Positions 1 to 8,903 of a DNA stretch of 64,000 bases are shown here, piece after piece. Source of the stretch: Muricauda sp. SCSIO 64092 (GTDB lineage Bacteria > Bacteroidota > Bacteroidia > Flavobacteriales > Flavobacteriaceae); assembly GCF_023016285.1 (NCBI RefSeq), contig NZ_CP095413.1, positions 2,728,001 through 2,792,000 of the forward strand, given 5' to 3'. A model generated the notes under the pieces. It had not been told where the DNA came from, searched no databases, and saw only the letters and a program-made list of their open reading frames with translations. The position numbers were made by a program, and so were the translations under genes. Positions within the stretch are counted from its first letter, which is position 1; every line of letters begins with the position of its first letter.

Positions 1-224
1 ATGGCGATAAACGTGACAATAAACGATGTGATTTTAATATAACGATCATTCCAGGCCATGTTCTGGGAAAGGTAGTCTCCAGTGATGTAGGAAAAATGAA
101 TGGCCCCGTAAATTCCGGCAATTAAGGCGATAAGGGAAGCAAGTTCCACAAAAAGGCCATTTGTAAGACCCTTGTATAGGCCCCAAACCAATAAAAGTCC
201 CAAAACAATGTCCAAAAAGCTCAT
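1..224 (-). CDS. cvpA: CvpA family membrane protein (partial, C-terminus outside window)
   Basis: The visible 74 codons start at an ATG at 224 (reverse strand) and run off the left edge without a stop. The reading begins MSFLDIVLGLLLVWGLYKG and continues with GLFVELASLIALIAGIYGA, the pattern of the CvpA (colicin V production) family: a first membrane helix with a short loop KGLTNG, then a second helix. CvpA proteins are inner-membrane proteins of about 160-190 residues, linked in enterobacteria to colicin V export and envelope homeostasis; the biochemical role is unknown. A good Bacteroidota promoter lies directly upstream. The family call rests on the N-terminal two helices only. Confidence 0.8.
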   Translation of the reverse strand, partial: MSFLDIVLGLLLVWGLYKGLTNGLFVELASLIALIAGIYGAIHFSYITGDYLSQNMAWNDRYIKITSFIVTFIA

Positions 225-238
225 GAGTGTGGTTTGCG

Positions 239-267
239 CAAATATAATTCATTGGTTTTAAGTCCAA
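239..267 (-). promoter_or_regulatory. Putative cvpA promoter
   Basis: Read on the reverse strand, TTG (267-265), an 18-base spacer and TATATTTG (246-239) match the Bacteroidota -33/-7 consensus TTG...TAnnTTTG. The start codon is 15 bases downstream of the -7 box, so the leader would be very short. Confidence 0.5.
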
Positions 268-429
268 TGATAGGCTGCTATGGGACATCAAAAGAAAAAG
301 CCTATGCGGATGCATGGTAGCCCTGGAAATCGGAGAAGGGGGACTACAAAGTGACCATGTAATGGTTTTTGAACGGATTTTTCACTGAAACCTTTTTATG
401 GCACACCGCACTAAAGTAACTTTGCACCT

Positions 430-786
430 ATGGCAAGGGACATGCGCTTAAAATCACGTTGGGAGCTTTTGGTCAATAAATTATCCGCTAAGTTTTCGGA
501 TGGGGACCCATTGGAACTGGATGGAATTATCTATTTGGTCGGGATACAGGAATTGGGCCAGGTACATCGAAAATTCAAGAAAGATGAAAAGGTCAACCTC
601 ATGCACATTGCCATTTGTCGTTTGTTGGAACCTTATGGGTATTATGAATTCGATTTTTATGATGAGGAAGGCTGGCCCCACTATAAAGTGAAGGAAACCC
701 TTCCTTCCTTAAAGTCTGGGGAACAAACGGTTCTTATGAAGGAAGCTTTGGTCAATTATTTTTTAGAAAGGGAGTATATCTTTTAA
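430..786 (+). CDS. Conserved hypothetical cytosolic protein
   Basis: A 118-residue soluble protein with no signal peptide or membrane segment. It is rich in charged residues and carries the segment LLEPYGYYEFDFYDEEGWPH in its second half. I do not recognise a domain. Its stop codon overlaps the start of the next gene (TAATG), so the two are probably co-translated. A TAACTTTG box at 417-424 resembles a Bacteroidota -7 element only six bases before the ATG; an internal ATG at 442 is the other possible start. Position between cvpA and glpD gives no functional clue. Confidence 0.7.
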   Translation: MARDMRLKSRWELLVNKLSAKFSDGDPLELDGIIYLVGIQELGQVHRKFKKDEKVNLMHIAICRLLEPYGYYEFDFYDEEGWPHYKVKETLPSLKSGEQTVLMKEALVNYFLEREYIF

Positions 787-1097
787 TGGAGTTGCAACAA
801 CCGTATTATGCCGTAATTTTCACCAACACCCGAACCGAGGGTGATTTTGGATATGCCGAAATGGCCGAACAAATGGAACGTTTGGCCAAACAGCAAAAAG
901 GGTATCTTGGTTTTGAGAGCGCCCGTTCCAATTTGGGAATTGCAGTGAGTTATTGGGAAAGCCTGGAGGCCATTGCCAACTGGAAGGCCAACCTGGAACA
1001 CCTATACGCCCAGGAGAGGGGCAAATCCGATTGGTATAGCTGGTATAAAGTGCGAATTTGCAGGGTGGAACGTGAATACGAATTTAAAAGCACTTAG
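786..1097 (+). CDS. Antibiotic biosynthesis monooxygenase (ABM) family protein
   Basis: A 103-residue protein with the ABM-type ferredoxin-like fold pattern: an opening strand YYAVIFTNTRT, helix YAEMAEQMERLAKQQKGYLG, strand GIAVSYWESLEAIANWKANL, and a closing strand WYSWYKVRICRVER. Small ABM proteins act as dimers; members include cofactor-free monooxygenases and heme-degrading enzymes, and many have unknown substrates. The GYLGFESAR and YWESLEAIANWK segments are the characteristic ones. It overlaps the upstream hypothetical gene by one base, so they form a two-gene unit. The substrate cannot be told from sequence. Confidence 0.8.
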   Translation: MELQQPYYAVIFTNTRTEGDFGYAEMAEQMERLAKQQKGYLGFESARSNLGIAVSYWESLEAIANWKANLEHLYAQERGKSDWYSWYKVRICRVEREYEFKST

Positions 1098-1110
1098 CGG
1101 GCCGTATTTT

Positions 1111-1141
1111 TTTGATTTGCTGAGCTTACCCCTTAATTTTG
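1111..1141 (+). promoter_or_regulatory. Putative glpD promoter
   Basis: TTTG (1111-1114), a 19-base spacer and TAATTTTG (1134-1141) fit the Bacteroidota housekeeping promoter consensus. The glpD ATG lies 23 bases past the -7 box. Confidence 0.55.
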
Positions 1142-1163
1142 AATTTCAAACAATTGCTGCAAA

Positions 1164-2837
1164 ATGAAGGACCCCATTTACTTTTCCAACCTTAATAGAA
1201 AAGCTACCTTAAAAAAACTGGAGAATGAATCGTTTGACCTCGTGATCATCGGCGGTGGCATCACCGGCGGTGGCATTGCCCTGGATGCCGCTTCCAGAGG
1301 GTTAAAAGTAGCGCTTCTTGAAAAGGACGACTTTGCCTCTGGAACTAGTAGCAAGTCCACAAAACTGATTCATGGCGGGCTGCGGTACTTAAAACAATTT
1401 GATTTTTGGCTGGTCAAGGAGGTAGGTTCGGAACGGGCCATTGTGCATAAGCTTGCCCCCCATTTGGTGCTGCCCGAAAAAATGTTGTTGCCCCTTATCG
1501 AAGGAGGCTCCTACGGAAAGTGGTTGACCAGTATTGGACTTAAGGTATATGATATTTTGGCCCAGGTAACCGGGGATGACAAAAGGCAGATGTTGGACAA
1601 AAAGCAGGCCCTAAAGTTGGAACCCCTGCTTCCCAAGAAAATACTCAATGGAGCGGGCTATTATGCGGAATATAGGACCGATGATTCCAGGTTGACGATA
1701 GAAAATATAAAGGCGAGCCTAAACTATGGGGCCGTTGCCCTGAATTATGCAAAGGTGACCGACTTTATATACGAAGAAAATCAGGTGGCCGGGGTTGTTG
1801 TAAAAGATGTCCTATCCAAGGAGGGGGATGGGATTACGATAAAATCCAAATACGTTATCAGTGCCGCCGGGCCCTGGGTAGATGAACTCCGTACCATAAA
1901 CCAATCCAAAAAGGGGAAACGATTGCACTTGACCAAGGGGGTCCATTTGGTATTTCCACATGACAAATTGCCCGTAAAACAATCCGTCTATTTTGATATT
2001 CCCGATGGGCGCATGATGTTCGCCATCCCCAGGGGCAAGATTACCTATGTTGGGACTACGGACACCAATTACAATTTGGATAAGGACGATATCCGCACGG
2101 ATTTGGCCGATGCCATTTATTTGATTTCCGCCGTTAACAATATGTTTCCCGATATCAATTTGGAAATGGAGGATATCATTTCTTCCTGGGCTGGCCTAAG
2201 GCCACTCATTCATGAAGAAGGTAAATCCGCTTCCGAACTTTCCCGAAAAGATGAAATCTTCACTTCGGATACTGGTCTTATCAGTATTGCAGGAGGGAAA
2301 CTTACAGGTTATCGTAAGATGGCGGAACGGGTGGTCAACCGCATTACCAAAAAGTTGGAGGAGGACCATAACATAGAGGTGAAGGAATGCCATACCGATA
2401 CCATTCCCCTATGTGGCAATGATTTTAAAAAGTATAAGCAGGTAAAAAAATACATCGATGAGGTCTATGGTCGAATCAAGGAAGATGGTTTGTCAAAATA
2501 CGATGCATGGTACCTGGTGACCAATTACGGCAAACAGACCGAACGGATTTTAAGCGATTACGCAAGTTTTAAAAACAAGGACGCCACATTGCGGATGATA
2601 CGTGCGGAACTCAAGTTTGGTATGGAACATGAAATGGTGACCAGCCCCATGGATTTCTTTATCCGCCGGACAGGACGACTGTATTTTGACATTGACAGTG
2701 TTCGTGGATACTTAAAACCCGTTTTGGAAGACCTTAGGAAAGCCTATGCCTATGACGATACCCAGATTTTGGCCTTTACCGAAAAAATGGAGGAAGAGTT
2801 GGAACTGCATTCCAACTTTTCATTGGAACGGGAATAG
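1164..2837 (+). CDS. glpD: FAD-dependent glycerol-3-phosphate dehydrogenase
   Basis: 557 residues, normal for aerobic GlpD. It oxidises sn-glycerol-3-phosphate to dihydroxyacetone phosphate at the membrane and passes electrons to the quinone pool. The N-terminus holds the FAD-binding GGGITGGGIALDAASRG (about residues 30-46) and the family motif SSKSTKLIHGGLRYL. IISSWAGLRPL and SIAGGKLTGYRKMAE in the middle are conserved DAO-fold blocks, and the C-terminal part is the GlpD cap domain. It is convergent with gpsA two bases away, which catalyses the reverse reaction with NAD(P)H. No glycerol kinase or facilitator gene is adjacent. The call is secure; regulation is unknown apart from the promoter upstream. 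Confidence 0.95.
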   Translation: MKDPIYFSNLNRKATLKKLENESFDLVIIGGGITGGGIALDAASRGLKVALLEKDDFASGTSSKSTKLIHGGLRYLKQFDFWLVKEVGSERAIVHKLAPHLVLPEKMLLPLIEGGSYGKWLTSIGLKVYDILAQVTGDDKRQMLDKKQALKLEPLLPKKILNGAGYYAEYRTDDSRLTIENIKASLNYGAVALNYAKVTDFIYEENQVAGVVVKDVLSKEGDGITIKSKYVISAAGPWVDELRTINQSKKGKRLHLTKGVHLVFPHDKLPVKQSVYFDIPDGRMMFAIPRGKITYVGTTDTNYNLDKDDIRTDLADAIYLISAVNNMFPDINLEMEDIISSWAGLRPLIHEEGKSASELSRKDEIFTSDTGLISIAGGKLTGYRKMAERVVNRITKKLEEDHNIEVKECHTDTIPLCGNDFKKYKQVKKYIDEVYGRIKEDGLSKYDAWYLVTNYGKQTERILSDYASFKNKDATLRMIRAELKFGMEHEMVTSPMDFFIRRTGRLYFDIDSVRGYLKPVLEDLRKAYAYDDTQILAFTEKMEEELELHSNFSLERE

Positions 2838-2839
2838 CC

Positions 2840-3829
2840 TTAATCCAACCGTTCAGTCAACTTTTTAAACGTCCTTTTCGGGTCTTTTCCGGCGTAAAGG
2901 ATTTCGTAAACGGCATTGATGATGGGTGTTTTGGTCTTATGGGCCAATTCCTGCATGAGTAGGCGGGCACTTTTGGTGGCATAATAGCCTTCGGCCACCA
3001 TATTCATTTCCATCATGGCACTTTTTACGGTGTAGCCCTTCCCAATCATGTTCCCGAACATCCGATTACGACTAAAAGTGGAATAACCGGTGACCAGGAG
3101 ATCGCCCAAGTAGGCAGAGTTATTGATGTTTCGTTTCATTTTATGGACTTTGCCAATAAACCGCTTCATTTCACGAATGGCATTGCTCATCAAAACACTT
3201 TGAAAATTGTCGCCATAGCCCAGTCCATGGGCAATTCCCGCAGCAATGGCATAGATGTTTTTGAGCATGGCCGCATATTCCGTTCCGATAATATCGTCAG
3301 AAATCTTGGTGCGGATATAATGGCTTTTTAGATGTTGGGCCATAAGATTGGCCTTTTCCCCATCGGAGCAGGCAATGGTCAAATAGGAAAGGCGTTCCAA
3401 AGCCACTTCCTCTGCATGGCAAGGCCCCGTAATGACACCGATATTATCGTATGGAATTTGATACTTGTGGTGAAAATGTTCACCCACAATACGTCCGGTT
3501 TCCGGCACAATGCCCTTTATGGCAGAGAAAAGGGTTTTGCCATCCAGGGAAACGGTCAATTTTTCCAGTTCCTGTTCCAAAAAGGCCGAAGGGATTACAA
3601 ATACAAGTAGATCCGCTGCAGTAACGGCTTCGTCGATGGTATTGGTCAGTTTTAAGTAATCTGTATTCAATTGGACCGAACTTAGGTAATTGGGGTTTTG
3701 TCCTTCCCGCTTTATATGCTCCACAGCATAAATACTGCGCATGTACCAATGCACCTCTTCCAAGTTTTCGGTCAACATTTTTACCAAAGCCGTGGCCCAA
3801 CTTCCGCCACCCAATACCGCTATTTTCAA
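2840..3829 (-). CDS. gpsA: NAD(P)H-dependent glycerol-3-phosphate dehydrogenase
   Basis: 329 residues. It reduces dihydroxyacetone phosphate to sn-glycerol-3-phosphate for phospholipid synthesis in the cytosol. The dinucleotide-binding loop is GGGSWATA at residues 7-14 (usually GxGxWGTA, so Ala replaces Gly at one position). ITGPCHAEEVA and AAMLKNIYAIAAGIAHGLG are the family's conserved blocks, the latter with the catalytic lysine. NRMFGNMIGKG near the end is also typical. It ends two bases from the glpD stop in a convergent arrangement. A TATTTTTG -7-like box lies upstream on the reverse strand (3864-3857) without a clear -33 partner. Confidence 0.95.
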   Translation of the reverse strand: MKIAVLGGGSWATALVKMLTENLEEVHWYMRSIYAVEHIKREGQNPNYLSSVQLNTDYLKLTNTIDEAVTAADLLVFVIPSAFLEQELEKLTVSLDGKTLFSAIKGIVPETGRIVGEHFHHKYQIPYDNIGVITGPCHAEEVALERLSYLTIACSDGEKANLMAQHLKSHYIRTKISDDIIGTEYAAMLKNIYAIAAGIAHGLGYGDNFQSVLMSNAIREMKRFIGKVHKMKRNINNSAYLGDLLVTGYSTFSRNRMFGNMIGKGYTVKSAMMEMNMVAEGYYATKSARLLMQELAHKTKTPIINAVYEILYAGKDPKRTFKKLTERLD

Positions 3830-3967
3830 TTTAAGAGTACAATAGAATTATGCCCCCAAAAATAAATGAAAAGATATTGTGAATGTTAAGTATTGATTAT
3901 CAAAAGATTACATTTTTTGGCACGATGCTTGGTTTCTATAAGGCATGAACTATTAAACCCAGGACCC

Positions 3968-4885
3968 ATGAAAGCAAAAAAACTACTATTCGGAATATTC
4001 GGGATTGGACTGTTGGCAAGTTCTTGCTATACCGAAGTTATTTTAGAGGACGATATTATCGTGGGGTCGCCTTTCAATACGGACCAGGCCTTGCAATCCT
4101 ATGATTTATGGTATGTGGACATAAATGCCACCCAAGGGAATGGTGAGATTCCTTTTTTGCAACGCGCCTTTACCCTTTCTTTTGTCAATGGTGTTGTTTT
4201 TGCCAACAACAATATTGCAGGGATTGGAAAAACCGGTAATGGTTTGGGGATAGATGTGGGGAGTTATGGCACTCTAAGTGGTATAGTGGACATTGCCCAC
4301 GATTTGGACGGGTCTTGGACTTTTGATGTTTATGCAGTAAACAACGGTACATTGGAACTTTATAACCGAAGGACCAATACCTCGTATTTCCTGGATGGGT
4401 ATCAGCGTAGAAGTTTTGATTATGACCGTCTTTTTTATGAGAACATCGATTACTTATTGCAGGAGTTTGAAGCATGGGAAAAAACCTTTACGAGTGAAGT
4501 GGGTGCCGTAAATGAATTTGATGAAGAGAATTTCCTAAGATTTTTTCCTGACAGTGGGGGGTATTTCCAGTCTTCCGTGGACACGCCGGGGACCCCCATT
4601 CCAAATTTGCAATGGGATTACGAAGGGCAGTATCGGGTTTATGATACAAACGATGAAACGCTCAAAACTTTAACACTCGATTATGACTACTTGGGCAATG
4701 ATTACTTTGAGCTTTACGTTATTGATGATAGTACTGTGGAGCTCTACCATGTAGCAAGTGAAACGGTGTACGAGTTTACCGGAAGGGGATTTGTACAGTA
4801 TTTAAAGTCCAATGGAAAGTTGGGGAAAATGCGCACAAAATCCACTAGGGAGAAGATGAATGTGGAACGTAAACGAAAAATGTAA
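3968..4885 (+). CDS. Flavobacterial lipoprotein of unknown function
   Basis: I start it at 3968 because MKAKKLLFGIFGIGLLASSC is a classic lipoprotein signal with the modified Cys at residue 20; an upstream in-frame ATG at 3893 would put 25 odd residues before it. The mature part of about 285 residues is Tyr/Asp rich with two similar-looking blocks, LWYVDINATQGNGEIPFLQR and a later WDYEGQYRVYD...LTLDYDYLGNDYFELYV, ending in a basic tail. From memory, homologues are widespread in Flavobacteriaceae and some are mislabelled nicotinic acid mononucleotide adenylyltransferase; nothing in the sequence supports that enzyme. It probably faces the periplasm or cell surface. A terminator follows. Confidence 0.8.
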   Translation: MKAKKLLFGIFGIGLLASSCYTEVILEDDIIVGSPFNTDQALQSYDLWYVDINATQGNGEIPFLQRAFTLSFVNGVVFANNNIAGIGKTGNGLGIDVGSYGTLSGIVDIAHDLDGSWTFDVYAVNNGTLELYNRRTNTSYFLDGYQRRSFDYDRLFYENIDYLLQEFEAWEKTFTSEVGAVNEFDEENFLRFFPDSGGYFQSSVDTPGTPIPNLQWDYEGQYRVYDTNDETLKTLTLDYDYLGNDYFELYVIDDSTVELYHVASETVYEFTGRGFVQYLKSNGKLGKMRTKSTREKMNVERKRKM

Positions 4886-4942
4886 GGAATCGTGTTGGTC
4901 CACGACTATACAAATAAGTTTTTTGGTTGGTTATTTAGTTAG

Positions 4943-4980
4943 AAATCGCCCTGAGGAATTTTCCCGGGGCGATTTTTCTT
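4943..4980 (+). terminator. Rho-independent terminator after the lipoprotein gene
   Basis: AAATCGCCC (4943-4951) pairs with GGGCGATTT (4967-4975) and is followed by T-rich sequence. The 17 bases TTTGGTTGGTTATTTAG just upstream recur before the terminator near 40.5 kb. Confidence 0.75.
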
Positions 4981-5057
4981 TCTGAACACGCTCTAAAAGG
5001 AATGGGCAAAATTCATTTTTACCGGTCAAAGGACTTTTTCCCAATCCCATTCAATAG

Positions 5058-5921
5058 TTAGGGGACCTCTGTTGTTCGGTTCCTCACCCTTTTTTTGAAA
5101 GCCGAAGGATTTTCCCCGGTAACCTTTTTAAAAACCCGGTTAAAGTAGGACAGGCTTTCAAAGCCCGACTCATGAAAGGCTTCGTTAATGTTTTTCCCGG
5201 ATAATAGGAGCCGCTTGGCCTGGGTTACACGGTATTGGTTTAGAAAGCGGGTAAACGTGGTACCGGAGACCTTTTTAAAATACCGACAAAAAGCTTCGTT
5301 TCCCAGATTCAATAGGTCGGACGCCTCGGCAACACTTATTTTTCGTTGATAATTCACACTAATAAACTCATATACCTTTTGTAAACGCAATTGTTTGCTT
5401 TTGACTTTATTGGAGAGGACGGGATGGTCGTGCAAGAGTTCAAACTCATCGCTTTCCGAAAGTGATGCCAGGATTTTAAATACCTCAAGGAGCTGTGCAA
5501 AACTATCGAGGGGGTACATTTGCTTCATTCGTAGCCCAATTTCAATCTTGGTCTTCCCGTAGAATGCCATTCCCCGTTGGGACCGTTCCAAAAGCTTTGG
5601 AACCTTGGGAAGCTCAATGATTTTGGAAAGCACATTGCCACAAAAATCGGCATCGAAATGCAACACCTCTTTTTGGTATTCCGTTTTAATGCCATAGTCA
5701 AAATTTAGATGGGGAACGTACGATCCAATGAGCACCAGATCACTATCCACAAAATTGGAAATATGCTCCCCAACATGTCGGGTACCGCTGGCACCCTCAA
5801 TGTAGACCAATTCATATTCCGGATGAAAATGCCAAAAAAAGAGATCGTTCATTTTGGGGTTGTGCAATAACCTAAAGGAGCAGGCTTCGTCCGGTCTAAT
5901 ATTTTCTAATTGAACCTTCAT
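5058..5921 (-). CDS. AraC family transcriptional regulator with cupin-type sensor domain
   Basis: 287 residues. The N-terminal half is a cupin-like effector domain with FFWHFHPEYELVYIEGASGT and the short block LVLIGSYVPHLNFD, as in regulators that sense a small molecule. The C-terminal 100 residues hold two helix-turn-helix units, beginning QKVYEFISVNYQRKISVAEA and continuing to INEAFHESGFESLSYFNRVF and ENPSAFKKR, the AraC signature. It is divergent from the PhyH dioxygenase gene (137 bases between starts), so it may control that gene and perhaps the SulP gene after it. The inducer is unknown. The intergenic region is A/T rich; I see no certain operator. Confidence 0.9.
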   Translation of the reverse strand: MKVQLENIRPDEACSFRLLHNPKMNDLFFWHFHPEYELVYIEGASGTRHVGEHISNFVDSDLVLIGSYVPHLNFDYGIKTEYQKEVLHFDADFCGNVLSKIIELPKVPKLLERSQRGMAFYGKTKIEIGLRMKQMYPLDSFAQLLEVFKILASLSESDEFELLHDHPVLSNKVKSKQLRLQKVYEFISVNYQRKISVAEASDLLNLGNEAFCRYFKKVSGTTFTRFLNQYRVTQAKRLLLSGKNINEAFHESGFESLSYFNRVFKKVTGENPSAFKKRVRNRTTEVP

Positions 5922-6057
5922 TTTTAATTAAAATAGCAAAAAAAGATATTAATAAGACCAAAAAAGTCAATAAAATGAAAATTTTGGTCAAAATACTTCT
6001 TGAAACCACTCCCATGGAAAAGTAGTTTTGGACAAGAAATAATTAAATACAAAGGGT

Positions 6058-7029
6058 ATGAAGCAAGATGTAAACTTAGAAATGGCAAATAAGGGCCATG
6101 AAGAGATTCCTGGAAATCCTTCAACGGCCACAAGTAGCAAACAAAAATTGAACGATCGTAGCAATGGAAAACCGTTAAGGGTCCTTTCTGAAGAAGATTG
6201 GAAGTTTTGGGTGGAAAATGGATATATCGTTATCAAGAATGCGATACCCAGGGAGCAGGCCCAAACCACTGCGGACTTTCTTTGGGAATTTGACGAAAAG
6301 GATCCGAACGACCCAGAGACCTGGTACGCTGCACCGAGGGCCGAAATGAAGATGAAGGAGTTGACAGGTACGGGAATGGTGGAGGCGTACAATAACCAAC
6401 ACCTTTGGAACAATAGGCAGGCGCAGCGGGTGTATGATGCCTTTGTGGATATTTGGGGCACGGAGAAATTATGGGTGACCATTGATCGGGCCAATCTTAA
6501 TTTTCCACAACGGCCCGGGGAAAACAAAAAAGGCTTTATTCATTGGGATTATGATCCAGAGACCAGACCTCAAAATGTACAGGGGGTTTTGGCCTTGGCA
6601 GACCAGACCGATGAAAATATGGGTGGCTTTCAATGTATTCCGTGGTTGTACCGCAATTATGATACCTGGAAATTAACGCAACCGGAAGACCGCGACCATT
6701 TTCAGCCGGATACGACAGGTTTGGAGGACAAAATCGTTAAAGTAAAAATGGAAGCGGGAGATCTGCTCATTTTCAACAGTACCCAACCCCATGGTATCCG
6801 TCCCAATAAATCAGGGAACAAAGTGCGTATTGCGCAATACATTTCCATGATGCCTGCCGAAGAGGACAATCAAGCCATGAGGGACTGGCGCATCCACTCC
6901 TGGAAGAACAGGGTGGCCCCGGAAGGATATGCTTTTACGGGAGATCCACGGAACTGGGAACAGACCAAATACGATACGGCCAAATTAACCCCCCTTGGAG
7001 AAAGGTTACTGGGGTCGACCGCGTGGTAG
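6058..7029 (+). CDS. Phytanoyl-CoA dioxygenase (PhyH) family Fe(II)/2-oxoglutarate oxygenase
   Basis: 323 residues. The facial triad is visible as H162-x-D164 in IHWDYD and H245 in PHGIRP, with R248 as the likely 2-oxoglutarate anchor. The region GYIVIKNAIPREQAQTTADF opens the PhyH domain after a low-complexity N-terminal tail of about 35 residues. Such enzymes hydroxylate diverse small molecules including lipids, amino acids and osmolytes such as ectoine; the substrate here is unknown. No signal peptide, so cytosolic. It is divergent from an AraC regulator with a cupin sensor, which suggests inducible catabolism or osmolyte modification. Other start codons inside the tail are possible. Confidence 0.88.
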   Translation: MKQDVNLEMANKGHEEIPGNPSTATSSKQKLNDRSNGKPLRVLSEEDWKFWVENGYIVIKNAIPREQAQTTADFLWEFDEKDPNDPETWYAAPRAEMKMKELTGTGMVEAYNNQHLWNNRQAQRVYDAFVDIWGTEKLWVTIDRANLNFPQRPGENKKGFIHWDYDPETRPQNVQGVLALADQTDENMGGFQCIPWLYRNYDTWKLTQPEDRDHFQPDTTGLEDKIVKVKMEAGDLLIFNSTQPHGIRPNKSGNKVRIAQYISMMPAEEDNQAMRDWRIHSWKNRVAPEGYAFTGDPRNWEQTKYDTAKLTPLGERLLGSTAW

Positions 7030-7110
7030 ATTATCAAATATTTAAAAGTAAAACAGTTCCTAGCCTATTAAACGAATAATGGTATTTTTGCCGGCTTCAA
7101 TGAAGAAACA

Positions 7111-8688
7111 ATGCGCAAATACCTGAATTTATTCGATTTTAAACAAAAGGTAGACTACAAAACAGAAATGCTTTCCGGACTAACGGTCGCCCTGGCCTTA
7201 GTCCCGGAAGCTATTGCGTTTGCCTTAATTCCCGGTTTTTCACCCTTGACCGGGCTGTATGCTGCTTTTGTTTTGGCATTGGTTACCTCCATCTTAGGGG
7301 GCCGACCCGGTATGATATCGGGAGCCACCGGGGCAGTGGCCGTGATTTTTGTGGGTTTGATCCTGGAACTAAAGGAAACCTTTCCAGGAATTGACCCAAC
7401 CACTATCCTACATTATGTTTTTGCGACTGTTATCCTGGCGGGGGTATTACAAATAGGTGCAGGGTTATTGCGATTGGGGAAATTTATACGATTGGTCCCC
7501 CATCCTGTCATGTTCGGTTTTGTAAACGGTCTGGCCATTATCATCTTCATGGCCCAATTTCCCAACTTTTATGACAAAACTACTGGGGAACTGATGAGCG
7601 GTTCCAGTTTATACGTGATGTTGGGCCTAACGCTATTGACCATGTTGATCATTTGGGGATTCCCAAAGTTGACCAAGGCCATCCCTTCCTCATTATTGGC
7701 CATTGTGGTGGTCTCTGCCGTTGTCCTGGGTTTTGGGATTGACACCTTGACCGTTGCAGATACCATGCGGGAAGGGGAAAGTATAAAGGGTGGCTTTCCA
7801 CCATTGTCCATTCCGCAGTTACCCTTTACCTGGGAAACGTTTAGGATTATAGTCCCCTACGCTGGGATAGTAGCAGGGGTAGGACTTATTGAAAGCCTGT
7901 TGACCTTGAACATTATTGATGAAATTACCGAAACAAGGGGCAGTGGTAACAAGGAATGTGTGGCCCAGGGGACGGCGAACATCCTTTCTGGATTTCTTTC
8001 GGGAATGGGGGGCTGTGCCATGATCGGCCAGAGTTTGATCAATACTTCCTCTGGGGCAAGGGCTAGGCTCTCAGGAATTACCGCCGCAGTAATGTTACTG
8101 GTTTTTATCATGTTTGGGAGCCGCTTAATTGAGCGTTTGCCCATGGCCGCTTTAGTGGGATTGATGTTTATGGTGGCCATAGGCACTTTTGAGTGGGCCA
8201 GTTTTAAGACCTTTCGGAAAATGCCCAATTCCGATGTCATTGTGATGGTTTTGGTGACCTTAATAACCGCTATTACCCATAATTTGGCAGTCGCCGTATT
8301 GTTGGGGGTCATCATTTCTGCCTTGGCCTATTCCTGGGAAAATGCAAAGCGCATTAGGGCGAGAAAGTATCTTGATGAAAGCGGGGTGAAGCATTACGAG
8401 ATATATGGACCACTCTTCTTTGGTTCCACTACCTTGTTTGCAGAGAAGTTTGATGTGCAAAACGACCCCCAGGAAGTCATTATCGACTTTCAGGAAAGCC
8501 GGGTTGCCGATATGTCCGGTATTGAGGCCTTGAACAAAATTACGGAGCGTTACCGTAAGGCGGGCAAAAATGTACATCTAAGGCATTTGAGTAAGGATTG
8601 TAGACGGTTGCTGCAAAATGCCGATGATATTATTGAGGTGAACGTATTGGAAGATCCCACCTACAAAGTCGTGGTCGATAAAATATAG
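7111..8688 (+). CDS. SulP family anion transporter with STAS domain
   Basis: 525 residues. The N-terminal 410 or so residues form the multi-helix SulP permease, opening with SGLTVALALVPEAIAFALIP and GLYAAFVLALVTSILGGRPG, and including the conserved NILSGFLSGMGGCAMIGQS. The C-terminal part, from about residue 425, is a STAS domain with VIIDFQESRVADMSGIEAL. SulP proteins move sulfate, bicarbonate or carboxylates across the inner membrane; which one is not decidable by motif. The gene follows PhyH by 81 bases on the same strand and could be cotranscribed with it. No carbonic anhydrase or sulfate-assimilation gene is adjacent to help. Confidence 0.92.
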   Translation: MRKYLNLFDFKQKVDYKTEMLSGLTVALALVPEAIAFALIPGFSPLTGLYAAFVLALVTSILGGRPGMISGATGAVAVIFVGLILELKETFPGIDPTTILHYVFATVILAGVLQIGAGLLRLGKFIRLVPHPVMFGFVNGLAIIIFMAQFPNFYDKTTGELMSGSSLYVMLGLTLLTMLIIWGFPKLTKAIPSSLLAIVVVSAVVLGFGIDTLTVADTMREGESIKGGFPPLSIPQLPFTWETFRIIVPYAGIVAGVGLIESLLTLNIIDEITETRGSGNKECVAQGTANILSGFLSGMGGCAMIGQSLINTSSGARARLSGITAAVMLLVFIMFGSRLIERLPMAALVGLMFMVAIGTFEWASFKTFRKMPNSDVIVMVLVTLITAITHNLAVAVLLGVIISALAYSWENAKRIRARKYLDESGVKHYEIYGPLFFGSTTLFAEKFDVQNDPQEVIIDFQESRVADMSGIEALNKITERYRKAGKNVHLRHLSKDCRRLLQNADDIIEVNVLEDPTYKVVVDKI

Positions 8689-8848
8689 GACAGCTCCGAT
8701 CAACAAAAAGTCTTGCAGGGGTAAACGGAATCCAATTAAAATGGGATTGTCCATTATTTAAAACAATTCCCGTCAATTCAAGACATTTTTACCATCAACA
8801 ATTTTGTCCTGATTTATAGGGCAAGTCTTATACGGCATATCACCATTC

Positions 8849-8856
8849 TACATTTG
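8849..8856 (+). promoter_or_regulatory. -7 element of the efflux operon (putative)
   Basis: TACATTTG fits the Bacteroidota -7 consensus TAnnTTTG 47 bases before the TolC start. I see no convincing -33 TTG at the right spacing, so this is tentative. The rest of the 215-base gap after the SulP gene (8689-8903) holds nothing else I recognise. Confidence 0.35.
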
Positions 8857-8903
8857 CTTCGAGAGATGGGGTCAACCCTATTCATCACGAAATAACGAAG
8901 CAA

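Noticed and set aside
3968..4885. Nicotinic acid mononucleotide adenylyltransferase
   Set aside because: The label may exist for homologues, but no nucleotidyltransferase motif is present and the protein is a lipoprotein.
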